This document shows positions 9,691 through 19,246 of a DNA stretch of 38,204 bases, piece after piece. Within the stretch, counting starts at the first letter, position 1; each line of letters opens with the position of its first letter. Source of the stretch: Bacteroidales bacterium (GTDB lineage: Bacteria; Bacteroidota; Bacteroidia; Bacteroidales; VadinHA17); the NCBI GenBank assembly GCA_016936435.1, contig JAFGXX010000068.1, forward strand, positions 1-38,204, given 5' to 3'. Under the pieces are notes generated by a model. It had not been told where the DNA came from and ran no database searches. It saw nothing but the letters and a program-made list of their open reading frames with translations. The translations under genes and the position numbers were made by a program.

Positions 9691-11028
9691 ATGAGATTCA
9701 TTCAGACCATTAAGAACATTTTTAAGATCGAGGACCTTCGTGCAAGGTTGATATATACTTTCGCCATAATAATGCTGTACAGGCTTGGCAAATATGTAAG
9801 CCTCCCCGGTATTAACCCGCAGTTCCTCGGAAATCTTCAGGACAGCACTTCGCAGGGTATTATGGGGCTCCTCGACATGTTCTCGGGAGGCGCATTCTCC
9901 CAGGCTTCCATATTTGCCCTGGGTATCATGCCCTATATCTCAGCCTCGATCGTGGTCCAGCTGCTGGGGATCGTCTTTCCCTACTTTCAGAAACTCCAGA
10001 GGGAGGGCGAGAGCGGCAGACGTAAAATGAATCAGTATACACGTTATCTGACAGTTATAATACTTGTACTCCAGGCTCCTACTTACCTTATAAGTCTTTC
10101 CAGAACCCTCGACCCCCAGGCTTTTGTACTCACCGGTAACTATCAGCGCTTTTTTATGATATCCTCGACGGTAATCCTTACCGCGGGTACCATCTTTGTT
10201 ATGTGGCTTGGTGAAAAAATCACCGACAAAGGTATCGGGAACGGTATCTCACTATTGATAATGATAGGTATCATCGCCAGGCTGCCGCAAAATTTCCTCT
10301 TTGAGTGGGGAACAAGAATGAACGGAACCGGTGGACCTGTTGCTCTTATCGTGGAGATAATATTCTGGTTCGTGGTAATAATAGGATGTATTATGCTGGT
10401 ACAGGGAACACGAAGGGTTCCGGTTCAGTATGCCCGCCGTATAATTGGAAACAAGCAGTACGGGGGGGTCAGACAGTATATCCCTCTCAAGGTGAACGCT
10501 GCAGGGGTAATGCCGATAATATTTGCACAGGCGATTATGATGCTTCCCATGCTTCTGGCAGGCTTCAGGGATGAGAGTTCAGGATTTGTGGTTACATTTT
10601 CGAATATATACGGATTCTGGTATAACATGGTGACCGCATTGCTGATAATCGCCTTCACATATTTCTATACCGCCATAACAATAAATCCCGTTCAGATGGC
10701 TGAAGATATGAAGAAGAACGGAGGCTTTATTCCTGGAATAAAACCCGGAAGGAAAACTGTTGAATTCTTCGACATGATCATGTCGAGGATAACTCTTCCC
10801 GGTTCAATATTCCTTGCAATTGTTGCAATACTGCCCGCTATCGCGGTAATAGCAGGTGTCACACCCCAGTTTGCGCAGTTCTACGGAGGAACTTCGCTGC
10901 TCATACTTGTGGGTGTTGTTCTCGATACGCTTCAGCAGATTGAAAGTCATCTGCTCATGAGGCACTATGACGGTCTGATGAAATCGGGCCGTATAAAGGG
11001 AAGAACAGGCGCTGTAACAGCGATATAG
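9691..11028 (+). CDS. secY: Protein translocase channel subunit SecY
   Basis: A 445-residue polytopic inner-membrane protein, the central pore of the SecYEG channel. Ten hydrophobic segments can be picked out, beginning near residue 20. Diagnostic motifs are 'LLDMFSGGAFSQASIFALGI' (plug region), 'IMPYISASIVVQLL', 'DKGIGNGISLLIMIGI' and the cytosolic loop 'GTRRVPVQYARRIIG'. The position after rplO and before map/infA is canonical. No frameshift or truncation is seen. Confidence 0.98.
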   Translation: MRFIQTIKNIFKIEDLRARLIYTFAIIMLYRLGKYVSLPGINPQFLGNLQDSTSQGIMGLLDMFSGGAFSQASIFALGIMPYISASIVVQLLGIVFPYFQKLQREGESGRRKMNQYTRYLTVIILVLQAPTYLISLSRTLDPQAFVLTGNYQRFFMISSTVILTAGTIFVMWLGEKITDKGIGNGISLLIMIGIIARLPQNFLFEWGTRMNGTGGPVALIVEIIFWFVVIIGCIMLVQGTRRVPVQYARRIIGNKQYGGVRQYIPLKVNAAGVMPIIFAQAIMMLPMLLAGFRDESSGFVVTFSNIYGFWYNMVTALLIIAFTYFYTAITINPVQMAEDMKKNGGFIPGIKPGRKTVEFFDMIMSRITLPGSIFLAIVAILPAIAVIAGVTPQFAQFYGGTSLLILVGVVLDTLQQIESHLLMRHYDGLMKSGRIKGRTGAVTAI

Positions 11029-11050
11029 ACAAGGCAGAATACGTTCTTTG

Positions 11051-11827
11051 ATGTTGTACTTAAAGACCGATGAAGAGGTAGAGTCCCTCAGGGAAAGCAA
11101 CATGCTGGTGTCGCGGACACTTGCTGAAGTTGCCAGGCATATAAGGCCGGGTGTTACCACTCTTTATCTCGACAGGATTGCAGAAGAATTCATCCGTGAT
11201 CATTCGGCAGTTCCGGCATTCAAGGGTTATGGTGGTTTCCCCGCCACACTCTGCACATCGGTCAATGAAGAGGTGGTCCATGGTATCCCTTCAGCTTATC
11301 AGCTACGCGAGGGAGACATCATCTCAGTGGATTGTGGTGTAATACTTAAGGGCTGGTATGGCGACAGTGCATACACTTTCGCGGTGGGGGATATATCCGT
11401 TGAGGTGAAAAAGCTTATCGACTACACCAGGGAATCGCTTGAAGAAGGTGTGAGGTCGGCAGTAGCAGGAAACAGGGTAGGAGATGTCTCATACTCTGTT
11501 CAGAAAAAAGCCGAAAGCGGAGGATTCTCAGTAGTAAGGGAGCTTGTTGGTCACGGCCTGGGACGGAAATTGCATGAGCCCCCTGAGGTTCCGAACTTCG
11601 GTAAAAGGGGGACAGGACCAAAGCTGGAGAAAGGGCTGGTGATCTGCATCGAACCCATGATAAACATGGGAAGAAAAGAAACACGTCAGATGAGCGACGG
11701 CTGGACCATCAGGACTCTCGACGGCAAACCATCGGCACATTTTGAATATGCTGTTGCCGTAAACAGGGAGAAGGCTGACGTGCTGACGACATTTGAATTT
11801 ATTGAGGAAGTAATTAATAAAATCTGA
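11051..11827 (+). CDS. map: Methionine aminopeptidase type I
   Basis: A 258-residue metal-dependent peptidase that removes initiator Met from nascent proteins. Metal ligands lie in '[19 protein letters not shown]' (Asp94 and Asp105), '[18 protein letters not shown]', 'CIEPMINMG' and 'AHFEYAVAV'; the substrate-binding His is in 'VVHGIPS' (His77). A TTG at 11048 would add one Met; the ATG at 11051 is chosen. The short form without an SH3-type zinc extension identifies type Ia. It sits between secY and infA, as in many bacteria. Confidence 0.97.
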   Translation: MLYLKTDEEVESLRESNMLVSRTLAEVARHIRPGVTTLYLDRIAEEFIRDHSAVPAFKGYGGFPATLCTSVNEEVVHGIPSAYQLREGDIISVDCGVILKGWYGDSAYTFAVGDISVEVKKLIDYTRESLEEGVRSAVAGNRVGDVSYSVQKKAESGGFSVVRELVGHGLGRKLHEPPEVPNFGKRGTGPKLEKGLVICIEPMINMGRKETRQMSDGWTIRTLDGKPSAHFEYAVAVNREKADVLTTFEFIEEVINKI

Positions 11828-11831
11828 TTGT

Positions 11832-12050
11832 ATGGCCAAGCAACCATCAATTGAACAGGACGGCACTATTATTGAAGCCCTTTCCAATGCCATGTTCAGG
11901 GTTGAACTCGAGAACGGGCATGTAATCACCGCGCATATCTCAGGTAAAATGAGAATGCACTATATTAAAATACTTCCCGGAGACAGGGTAAAGGTCGAAA
12001 TGTCACCTTACGACCTGACAAAAGGCAGAATAACATTCAGATATAAATAG
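11832..12050 (+). CDS. infA: Translation initiation factor IF-1
   Basis: A 72-residue OB-fold protein that occupies the ribosomal A site during initiation. The sequence is highly typical: '[20 protein letters not shown]', '[20 protein letters not shown]' and '[15 protein letters not shown]'. It starts 4 bases after the map stop and is followed by rpmJ after 14 bases. Confidence 0.98.
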   Translation: MAKQPSIEQDGTIIEALSNAMFRVELENGHVITAHISGKMRMHYIKILPGDRVKVEMSPYDLTKGRITFRYK

Positions 12051-12064
12051 AAATAGATACGGTA

Positions 12065-12181
12065 ATGAAAGTAAGAGCATCTGTAAAGAAGCGCAGCGCT
12101 GACTGTAAGATAGTCAAGAGAAAAGGGCGCATTTACGTTATCAATAAGAAAAATCCCAAGTTCAAACAGAGACAGGGATAA
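12065..12181 (+). CDS. rpmJ: 50S ribosomal protein L36 (bL36), zinc-free form
   Basis: A 38-residue protein read directly from the sequence. It starts '[20 protein letters not shown]' and ends '[10 protein letters not shown]'. Only one cysteine (Cys14) is present, so the zinc ribbon of classical L36 (three Cys and one His) is lost, which is common in Bacteroidota. Its place after infA and before rpsM is canonical. The following 39-base gap carries a promoter-like box. Confidence 0.95.
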   Translation: MKVRASVKKRSADCKIVKRKGRIYVINKKNPKFKQRQG

Positions 12182-12187
12182 AATAAC

Positions 12188-12195
12188 TATTTTTG
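12188..12195 (+). promoter_or_regulatory. Candidate internal promoter -7 box ahead of rpsM
   Basis: TATTTTTG fits the Bacteroidota -7 consensus TAnnTTTG and sits 25 bases before the rpsM ATG, in the 39-base gap after rpmJ. No clear TTG lies at the expected upstream distance, so it is either a weak internal start for the alpha cluster (rpsM-rpsK-rpsD-rpoA-rplQ) or chance. Confidence 0.4.
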
Positions 12196-12220
12196 CAACT
12201 CAATTTTAAGAAAGTAAAAT

Positions 12221-12598
12221 ATGGCACGAATCATTGGTGTTGATTTACCAAGAAATAAGATAGGAGAAGTAGGACTGACCTATATTTACGGCGTTGGAAG
12301 AAGTACAGCACAAAAGGTACTTGACCAGGCCGGTGTTGACAGGAGCATTAAAGTAGAGGAGTGGACGGACGAGCAGATTAACTCCATTCGCCGGATACTG
12401 AGCGAAAATTACAAGCTTGAGGGAGAACTCCGTTCGGAGACACAAATGAATATCAAGCGTCTGATGGATATTGGCTGTTACCGTGGTGTCCGCCACAGAC
12501 TGGGACTTCCCGTGAGGGGGCAAAGTACCAAGAACAATGCCAGGACCCGCAAGGGCAGAAAAAAGACTGTTGCAAACAAGAAGAAAGCTACTAAATAA
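12221..12598 (+). CDS. rpsM: 30S ribosomal protein S13 (uS13)
   Basis: A 125-residue 30S head protein contacting the P-site tRNA and the 50S bridge B1. It starts '[20 protein letters not shown]', contains '[20 protein letters not shown]' and the signature '[20 protein letters not shown]', and ends in a lysine-rich tail. It opens the alpha cluster. Confidence 0.98.
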   Translation: MARIIGVDLPRNKIGEVGLTYIYGVGRSTAQKVLDQAGVDRSIKVEEWTDEQINSIRRILSENYKLEGELRSETQMNIKRLMDIGCYRGVRHRLGLPVRGQSTKNNARTRKGRKKTVANKKKATK

Positions 12599-12605
12599 AT
12601 AAACT

Positions 12606-12995
12606 ATGGCAAAGAAGACCGGAGCATTAAAGAAGAGGGTAGTAAGGGTAGAACCTCAGGGTCAGGCACATATTCATTCATCATTCAATAATATCATCAT
12701 TACTCTGACCAACAATTCGGGGCAGGTCATATCGTGGGCTTCTGCCGGGAAGATGGGATTCAAGGGTTCCAAGAAGAATACCCCCTATGCAGCTCAGATG
12801 GCATCGGAGGAGTGTGGTAAAGTGGCATTCGATCTGGGACTTAGAAAGGTAAAAGTCTTTGTGAAAGGGCCAGGATCGGGACGTGAATCGGCTATCAGGG
12901 CAATATCGAATGTGGGAATAGAGGTAATGGAGATCGTCGATGTGACGCCACTGCCTCATAATGGCTGCCGTCCTCCCGGAAGAAGAAGAGTCTAA
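12606..12995 (+). CDS. rpsK: 30S ribosomal protein S11 (uS11)
   Basis: A 129-residue platform protein. The conserved core '[20 protein letters not shown]' is followed by '[20 protein letters not shown]' and the C-terminal '[19 protein letters not shown]'. It lies 7 bases after rpsM and 37 bases before rpsD. Confidence 0.98.
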   Translation: MAKKTGALKKRVVRVEPQGQAHIHSSFNNIIITLTNNSGQVISWASAGKMGFKGSKKNTPYAAQMASEECGKVAFDLGLRKVKVFVKGPGSGRESAIRAISNVGIEVMEIVDVTPLPHNGCRPPGRRRV

Positions 12996-13032
12996 AAATA
13001 TTTGAAGTCAGGATTTTAAAAACAGAATAACA

Positions 13033-13641
13033 ATGGCAAGATATACAGGTCCAAGATCAAGAGTCGCAAGAAAATTTGGAGATCCTATTTATGGCCCTGA
13101 CAAGTACCTCGACAGGAAAAACTTCCCTCCGGGGCAGCACGGGCAGAACAAGAAAAGAAAGAAGACATCTGAATACGGTATCCAGCTCCGTGAGAAGCAG
13201 AAGGCAAAATATACATACGGTATCCTCGAGCGTCAGTTCAGAAACACATTTGAGAAAGCTTCAAGGTCGAAAGGCGTCACAGGCGAAGTCCTCCTGCAGA
13301 TGCTGGAATCGAGGCTCGACAATGTTGTATACCGTCTGGGTATAGCTCCTACAAGAGCCTCTGCGCGCCAGCTCGTCTCTCACCGTCATATCACCGTTAA
13401 CGGTGCGGTGGTGAATGTTCCTTCATCACAGGTGAAGCCCGGAGATATTATTGGCGTCAGGGAAAAATCAAAATCACTCGAAACGATAGTCGATTCTCTT
13501 ACAACAAGAAAAACATCAAAGCTGTCATGGCTGGAATGGGACGACACTCAAATGGCAGGAAAATTCATGAGCATTCCTGAAAGGGCTGATATACCCGAAG
13601 ATATTAAGGAGCAACTTATCGTTGAATTGTATTCAAAGTAA
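13033..13641 (+). CDS. rpsD: 30S ribosomal protein S4 (uS4)
   Basis: A 202-residue protein that starts 30S assembly and, in E. coli, represses the alpha operon. It begins '[20 protein letters not shown]', has the S4 signature '[20 protein letters not shown]' with an S4 RNA-binding domain ('[20 protein letters not shown]'). The N-terminal zinc cysteines of the C+ form are absent. Eighteen bases separate it from rpoA. Confidence 0.98.
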   Translation: MARYTGPRSRVARKFGDPIYGPDKYLDRKNFPPGQHGQNKKRKKTSEYGIQLREKQKAKYTYGILERQFRNTFEKASRSKGVTGEVLLQMLESRLDNVVYRLGIAPTRASARQLVSHRHITVNGAVVNVPSSQVKPGDIIGVREKSKSLETIVDSLTTRKTSKLSWLEWDDTQMAGKFMSIPERADIPEDIKEQLIVELYSK

Positions 13642-13659
13642 TTATTTAAGATAAAATCT

Positions 13660-14652
13660 ATGGCCATATTATCATTCCAGAAACCCGATAAAGTAATAAT
13701 GCTGGAAGCGGACAACAAGCTCGGCAAGTTCGAGTTCCGTCCACTTGAACCTGGCTATGGTATTACTGTTGGTAATGCTCTAAGAAGGATACTTCTCTCT
13801 TCACTCGAAGGCTATGCTATCACAACCGTAAGGATTGATGGTGTAGATCACGAATTTTCCACCATCAAAGGTGTAATGGAAGACGTTACGGAGATCATCC
13901 TTAAACTGAAACAGGTCAGATTCAGAAGAACTGTTGATGACGTTGAACACGAAAAAGTTTCTGTAAAAATAAGTAACAAGGAGATCTTTAAGGCCGGTGA
14001 TCTTAACGGTGTGCTCAGCAGCTTCGAGGTGCTAAACCCCGAACTGGTTTTGTTCAGGATGGAACCTGCGGTAAAACTACAGGTTGAGTTTACCATAAAC
14101 AAAGGCCGCGGATATGTTCCTGCTGAGGAAAATGAACCCGAGGAAAGCGAATTCGGACTTATTGCAATAGATTCAATATTCACGCCGGTCAGGAATGTGA
14201 AATATTCCATTGAGAACTATAGGGTTGAAGAAAAAACCGACTACGAAAAACTGCTTTTCGAAATAGAGACCGACGGCTCAATACATCCCAAGGAGGCCCT
14301 TAAGGAAGCTGCCAAAATCCTCATATACCACTTTATGCTCTTCTCCGACGAAAAGATCACTATCGATTCCGACGATAAGCTGGCAAACGAAGAGTTTGAT
14401 GAGGAAGTACTTCATATGAGGCAGCTCCTGAAAACCAAGCTCATCGACCTCGATCTTTCGGTCAGGGCACTTAACTGCCTTAAGGCTGCTGAGGTTGAGA
14501 CACTCGGAGACCTGGTCAAATTCAATAAAAATGATCTCCTGAAATTCAGGAACTTCGGGAAAAAATCACTTACTGAGCTTGATGAACTGCTTGATTCAAT
14601 GAGCCTTTCGTTCGGGATGGACGTGAGCAAGTACAAGTTAGAGAAAGATTAA
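13660..14652 (+). CDS. rpoA: RNA polymerase subunit alpha
   Basis: A 330-residue protein with an N-terminal assembly domain (about 1-230; '[20 protein letters not shown]' and '[20 protein letters not shown]') and a C-terminal DNA and activator-binding domain (about 250-330; '[20 protein letters not shown]', '[19 protein letters not shown]'). The linker is acidic. Its place after S4 and before L17 is standard. Confidence 0.98.
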   Translation: MAILSFQKPDKVIMLEADNKLGKFEFRPLEPGYGITVGNALRRILLSSLEGYAITTVRIDGVDHEFSTIKGVMEDVTEIILKLKQVRFRRTVDDVEHEKVSVKISNKEIFKAGDLNGVLSSFEVLNPELVLFRMEPAVKLQVEFTINKGRGYVPAEENEPEESEFGLIAIDSIFTPVRNVKYSIENYRVEEKTDYEKLLFEIETDGSIHPKEALKEAAKILIYHFMLFSDEKITIDSDDKLANEEFDEEVLHMRQLLKTKLIDLDLSVRALNCLKAAEVETLGDLVKFNKNDLLKFRNFGKKSLTELDELLDSMSLSFGMDVSKYKLEKD

Positions 14653-14678
14653 TCTGAAAACGGGAAGGGAACAAAGCA

Positions 14679-15260
14679 ATGCGACATTCAAGAGTTATAA
14701 ATCATTTAGGAAGAACGAGTTCACACAGGAAATCGATGCTTGCCAACATGGCATCGTCACTGATATTGCATAAGAGGATCACTACCACCACCGCCAGGGC
14801 GAAAGCTTTGAGAACCTATGTGGAGCCTCTGATAACAAAATCAAAGGAAGATTCAACTCACTCCAGAAGAGAGGTCTTCAGCTTTCTTAAGGACAAGCAG
14901 GCTGTAGCCGAGCTTTTCAGGGAGATATCACCCAGGATCACCGACAGGCCGGGCGGCTATACCCGTATACTCAAGACAGGTAACAGAATCGGTGATAACG
15001 CTGAAATGTGTATCATGGAGCTCGTGGATTACAATGAGAACATGCTCGGAACGGCTGAGACAACTAAGACGAAAGGCCGCAGGAGAAGACCCTCCTCAAA
15101 GAAAAAAGCCGAGGCAGAAGACTCACAGAAAAAATCAGCCCCTGTAGCAAAAAAGACAGCTGAGGAACCTGTCGCTGAAGCACAGTCAGAAACCGCAGGT
15201 GCTACCGGAGAAGATACAGCCGCCGGTGAAACGGAGGAGACTCAGGAGGACAGTAAATAA
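14679..15260 (+). CDS. rplQ: 50S ribosomal protein L17 (bL17) with C-terminal tail
   Basis: A 193-residue L17. The conserved domain spans about residues 1-120: '[20 protein letters not shown]', '[20 protein letters not shown]' and '[20 protein letters not shown]'. The remaining 60-70 residues are low complexity: a basic patch ([12 protein letters not shown]) followed by an Ala/Glu/Thr-rich acidic stretch ending EDSK. E. coli L17 (127 residues) lacks this tail; such tails are known in Bacteroidota. It closes the ribosomal superoperon; no strong terminator follows, so read-through into eno is likely. Confidence 0.96.
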   Translation: MRHSRVINHLGRTSSHRKSMLANMASSLILHKRITTTTARAKALRTYVEPLITKSKEDSTHSRREVFSFLKDKQAVAELFREISPRITDRPGGYTRILKTGNRIGDNAEMCIMELVDYNENMLGTAETTKTKGRRRRPSSKKKAEAEDSQKKSAPVAKKTAEEPVAEAQSETAGATGEDTAAGETEETQEDSK

Positions 15261-15261
15261 A

Positions 15262-15307
15262 ATTGAAATACATTATCATTTTTACCTGTTCTGTTTTTAA
15301 TTTCAAT
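15262..15307. repeat. 8-bp inverted repeat in the rplQ-eno gap
   Basis: The arms ATTGAAAT (15262-15269) and ATTTCAAT (15300-15307) are perfect inverted copies 30 bases apart, in the 71-base AT-rich gap ahead of eno. It could be a weak hairpin in the eno leader or a binding site; it lacks a GC-rich stem and a T-tract, so it is not a terminator. No TAnnTTTG box was found in this gap. Confidence 0.4.
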
Positions 15308-15328
15308 ATTATATAACAAAAAATTTAG

Positions 15329-16609
<1,281 letters not shown>

Positions 16610-16623
16610 TGGTATCTTCCGAC

Positions 16624-16645
16624 GTTATTAACAATTGTTAATAAC
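16624..16645. repeat. 22-bp perfect palindrome after eno
   Basis: Bases 16624-16645 read identically on both strands: the half GTTATTAACAA is followed directly by its complement TTGTTAATAAC. Each half contains TGTTAATAA, which differs at one position from the DnaA-box consensus TGTGNATAA, and a third, poorer copy (TGTTGATAT) follows at 16650-16658. With no loop and no T-tract it is more like a dimeric protein-binding site than a terminator. The protein is unknown. Confidence 0.6.
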
Positions 16646-16669
16646 TTATGTTGATATCGGGTTTACAAC

Positions 16670-16720
16670 ATAGCCCCTCTAAAGTTGCATGAAGCTCTTT
16701 TAGGGGCTATATTTGTTTTA
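16670..16720 (+). terminator. Rho-independent terminator of eno
   Basis: The stem is formed by ATAGCCCCTCTAAAG (16670-16684) and CTTTTAGGGGCTAT (16697-16710) with one bulge and a 12-base loop, followed by ATTTGTTTTA. This is a strong hairpin with a T-rich tract, about 60 bases after the enolase stop, and probably ends the transcript coming from the ribosomal superoperon. Confidence 0.85.
16685..16715 (+). promoter_or_regulatory. Bacteroidota-type promoter overlapping the eno terminator
   Basis: TTG at 16685-16687 and TATATTTG at 16708-16715 are separated by 20 bases, matching the TTG-N19-21-TAnnTTTG layout. The -33 box lies in the terminator loop and the -7 box at the end of its 3' arm. Transcription would start near 16722 and enter the structured region downstream. 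The -7 match could partly be a by-product of the T-tract. Confidence 0.5.
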
Positions 16721-16721
16721 T

Positions 16722-17226
16722 CGGGTGAGCGATAAAGGGCTGCTCGAAAGATGTGGAGCCGGTTTAGGTTACTTAATTGAAGCACAATCCGGTTCATTCA
16801 GACCTCCGGGTCTGCTCATCAAGAGAGCCGAAGTCTGAACTAAAAACCCCGGTCATTGACCAGAGTCGGATGTTCAGGAGATCGACGAAAACCGGAAACG
16901 TTCTTTCAACGATCAGGTCTGAGGGCCTCAGGGAAACAAAGAGTTTCGGCTCCGAGTCAACTGAAACTGATGCCACATCCTCCGGGAAATGAGCATCGGA
17001 ACCTGAAAGACACTTCGTCCTGGAAAATCCCGCCGAAAGACGGGAAAAAAAGGACAGCCGGAAGGTCCTGCCTTAAACAGCAGAACCTGAAAGCCATGGG
17101 TTGCAGGAACAGATCGTAAGACCTGGAATGCAGCCGGCCAGAATAACAGTAACCCGACGCCGATTGCGGCTTCGGTTGCAAAAGGTGAATGGGAACTACT
17201 CCTCGCGAATAGTTCCCATTATTGTT
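16722..17226 (+). ncRNA. Candidate large structured non-coding RNA of unknown family
   Basis: About 500 bases bounded by a promoter-like site and a perfect terminator, with no credible protein. Stem-loops follow one another: CAGACC/GGTCTG closing a TCCG (UNCG-type) loop at 16799-16814; GATCG/CGATC at 16880-16914 with an inner GAAA/TTTC; AGTTTC/GAAACT at 16942-16968; CTGATGC/GCATCGG at 16967-16999 with an inner TCC-TCCG-GGA; TCCCG/CGGGA at 17028-17045 around a C-GAAA-G (GNRA) loop; AGGAC/GTCCT at 17051-17069; AACC/GGTT at 17084-17102; CCGA-GCCG/CGGC-TCGG at 17154-17175; then the terminator. Linkers are A/G-rich, which with the loop types points to the plus strand. Some helices are alternatives. 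I find no RNase P, tmRNA, SRP RNA or group I/II intron signature. The 3' end is better supported than the 5' end. Confidence 0.55.
17188..17226 (+). terminator. Strong terminator at the end of the structured region
   Basis: AATGGGAACTA (17188-17198) and TAGTTCCCATT (17210-17220) form a perfect 11-bp stem with an 11-base loop, followed by ATTGTTTT. No protein gene ends nearby on the plus strand (eno ends almost 600 bases upstream and has its own terminator), so this implies a separate transcript ending here. Confidence 0.88.
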
Positions 17227-17284
17227 TTATACATATCAATAACCCCTTTTATCCTGTTCCCATAAAACCTGTTGTTTTATCTTA

Positions 17285-17292
17285 TATCTTTG
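17285..17292 (+). promoter_or_regulatory. Promoter -7 box for the UbiD-family gene
   Basis: TATCTTTG matches TAnnTTTG and lies 16 bases before the ATG at 17309. The expected -33 TTG is not clearly present at 19-21 bases upstream. It would give a very short leader. Confidence 0.5.
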
Positions 17293-17308
17293 AAAATAAA
17301 CCTTTATT

Positions 17309-19213
17309 ATGTCCTGCTCAGGCCTTTGTAAATTTATTTCCAGTCTTGAAAAGCGCGATGACATAATCAGAATAAGCACTTTTGTAAATCCTGTACTTGA
17401 AATATCCGAAGTTGCCGACAGGATGATAAAGAATGACGGAAAAGCTTTACTGTTCGAAAATACGGGAACTGCCTTCCCTGTCCTGATAAATGCCTATGGA
17501 TCAGATAAAAGAATGGCTCTGGCCATGGGCAGAGATGAGCTCGGCGATGCTGCCGCCGAAATAACAAGCCTGTTGACAGGTCTGGCGGGAAACAAGGAAG
17601 GCCTCCTGAATATGCTATCTTCTCTGCCTGCACTCTTAAAAGTGGCCCGCTTCTTCCCAAAAAGAAGTAAAAGAAAAGCCCGATGCCACCAGGTTGTCCA
17701 CCGGGATCCCGACCTTTCAATGCTTCCGGTATTGAAATGCTGGCCTCACGATGGTGGAAGGTATGTCACCCTGCCGGTTGTACATACCCTGAACCCTCTG
17801 ACACTGAAACCCAACGCCGGCATGTACAGGATGCAGGTAATAGACAGTAAAACAACGGCAATGCACTGGCAGCTTCATAAAACAGGAGCAAATCATTTTG
17901 CCGAATGGAAAAAACTGGGCAGGAAGATGCCGGTTAGTGTGACACTCGGAGGAGACCCGGTTTATGCCTATGCTGCATCTGCCCCCCTGCCCGAAGATGT
18001 TGATGAGTTTATACTGTCCGGTTTCCTGCGTGGACGCAGAGTCAGCCTTGTGAAATGCCTGACAAATGACCTTTATGTACCGGCCGATGCCGACATAGTG
18101 ATCGAAGGTTATATCGACCCCGCCGAAGAACCTTTTTATGAAGGCCCCTTTGGAGATCATACCGGTTTTTATTCCTTAACGGATTACTATCCGAAGTTCC
18201 ACCTTACCTGCATAACTCATGCCCGCAAAGCCGTGTATCCGGCTACCATTGTCGGTATTCCTCCAATGGAAGATGCATGGATAGCTAAAGCCACTGAGAA
18301 ACTCTTCCTGGCACCCCTGAAACTTGCACTGCTGCCCGAAATTGAAGATATTCATATGCCCACAGCAGGTGTTGCACACAATCTTGTAGTCGTTAAAACA
18401 AGAAAATCATATCCGGGTCAGGGTAAAAAAGTCATCGGATCGCTCCTGGGAGCCGGACAGATGATGTTCACAAAATATATTGTTGTTGTGAGCGGTGACG
18501 TTGATATACGCAACTACAGACAGCTTATTGCCCACATCAGACTGAATACGGATACGGTTAATGATCTGCAGTTTACGACCGGTCCTCTCGATGTTCTCGA
18601 TCATGCCTCAGATGTTTATACCCTCGGAGGCAAGCTGGGGATAGATGCTACTGAAAAAATGCCCGGAGAGATAATTGCCGGTACCGGCAGAAGAGAGCGG
18701 ACTTTCGGTATGGAAGTTCAGCTAAAAAATGATTTTCCCGATATGCCTGAATGTATCCGGCGTGTCAGTACTTCCGAAAAGCTGGGGATAGTTGTGCTGG
18801 CTGTCGACCAGCTATCAGATAGAATGGCTGTCAGAAAAGCAGAAGACTATTGCTCGGAGAAGAGTCTGATGTTTCAGAGCAGCGTGGTGCTGGTTGTCGA
18901 TTCCGGAGTGGATGTTGATGATCTTTATACCGTCACCTGGCAGGTACTTGGTAACTCAGATCCGGGGAGAGACATAAGACTGCTGGAGGAACAGGTTCTC
19001 TTCGTTGATGGCACTGCCAAGGTTTTGGGTGACAGGCACTTCCCGCGGAGATGGCCAAATGCGGTATGTTCTGATATTAAAACCATTGATGCCGTTGATG
19101 GAAAATGGGGCTCTCTTGGCTTAGGAGATCTTATAGTGTCGCCCTCGTTAACAAGGCAAAACTTATTATTGCCCGGAAATGAAGAGGTACGGATAGAAAA
19201 ACACCCGGGATGA
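17309..19213 (+). CDS. UbiD-family decarboxylase (menaquinone-type)
   Basis: A 634-residue protein of the UbiD family, which use prenylated FMN to decarboxylate aromatic or unsaturated acids in the cytosol. Family motifs are 'MYRMQVIDSKTTAMHWQLHK', 'LGGDPVYAYAASAPLPEDVD', 'EGPFGDHTGFYSLTDYYPKF' (carrying the catalytic acid region) and 'MEDAWIAKATEKLFLAPLKL'. It is longer than E. coli UbiD (497) and closer to the long form used in menaquinone synthesis; Bacteroidota make menaquinone, so that role is the best guess. No partner UbiX or men/mqn gene lies alongside. The ATG at 17309 fits an N-terminus 'CKFISSLEKRDDIIRIS'. It converges on the minus-strand kinase gene with 33 bases between. Confidence 0.88.
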   Translation: MSCSGLCKFISSLEKRDDIIRISTFVNPVLEISEVADRMIKNDGKALLFENTGTAFPVLINAYGSDKRMALAMGRDELGDAAAEITSLLTGLAGNKEGLLNMLSSLPALLKVARFFPKRSKRKARCHQVVHRDPDLSMLPVLKCWPHDGGRYVTLPVVHTLNPLTLKPNAGMYRMQVIDSKTTAMHWQLHKTGANHFAEWKKLGRKMPVSVTLGGDPVYAYAASAPLPEDVDEFILSGFLRGRRVSLVKCLTNDLYVPADADIVIEGYIDPAEEPFYEGPFGDHTGFYSLTDYYPKFHLTCITHARKAVYPATIVGIPPMEDAWIAKATEKLFLAPLKLALLPEIEDIHMPTAGVAHNLVVVKTRKSYPGQGKKVIGSLLGAGQMMFTKYIVVVSGDVDIRNYRQLIAHIRLNTDTVNDLQFTTGPLDVLDHASDVYTLGGKLGIDATEKMPGEIIAGTGRRERTFGMEVQLKNDFPDMPECIRRVSTSEKLGIVVLAVDQLSDRMAVRKAEDYCSEKSLMFQSSVVLVVDSGVDVDDLYTVTWQVLGNSDPGRDIRLLEEQVLFVDGTAKVLGDRHFPRRWPNAVCSDIKTIDAVDGKWGSLGLGDLIVSPSLTRQNLLLPGNEEVRIEKHPG

Positions 19214-19246
19214 AGGTTTCGCGGTATGTTTAACAAATGTGATCTC

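Noticed and set aside
16967-16999. Hammerhead ribozyme core (CTGATG with nearby GAAA)
   Set aside because: The invariant CUGANGA is not complete (CTGATGC) and the flanking stems do not fit the three-helix arrangement.
16777-17119. Overlapping reading frames of 60-87 codons on both strands in the eno-ubiD gap
   Set aside because: Several frames are open at once, none starts with a supported ATG, composition is erratic and Arg/Lys/Ser-rich, and the DNA is explained better by stem-loops and A/G-rich linkers.
16722-17226. RNase P RNA, tmRNA, SRP RNA or group I/II intron
   Set aside because: I looked for the RNase P core (GAGGAAAGUCC and ACAGNAA), tmRNA ends and tag frame, the SRP GGAAG/GCAGCC core and intron domain V. 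None is present in readable form. A covariance search could still overturn this.
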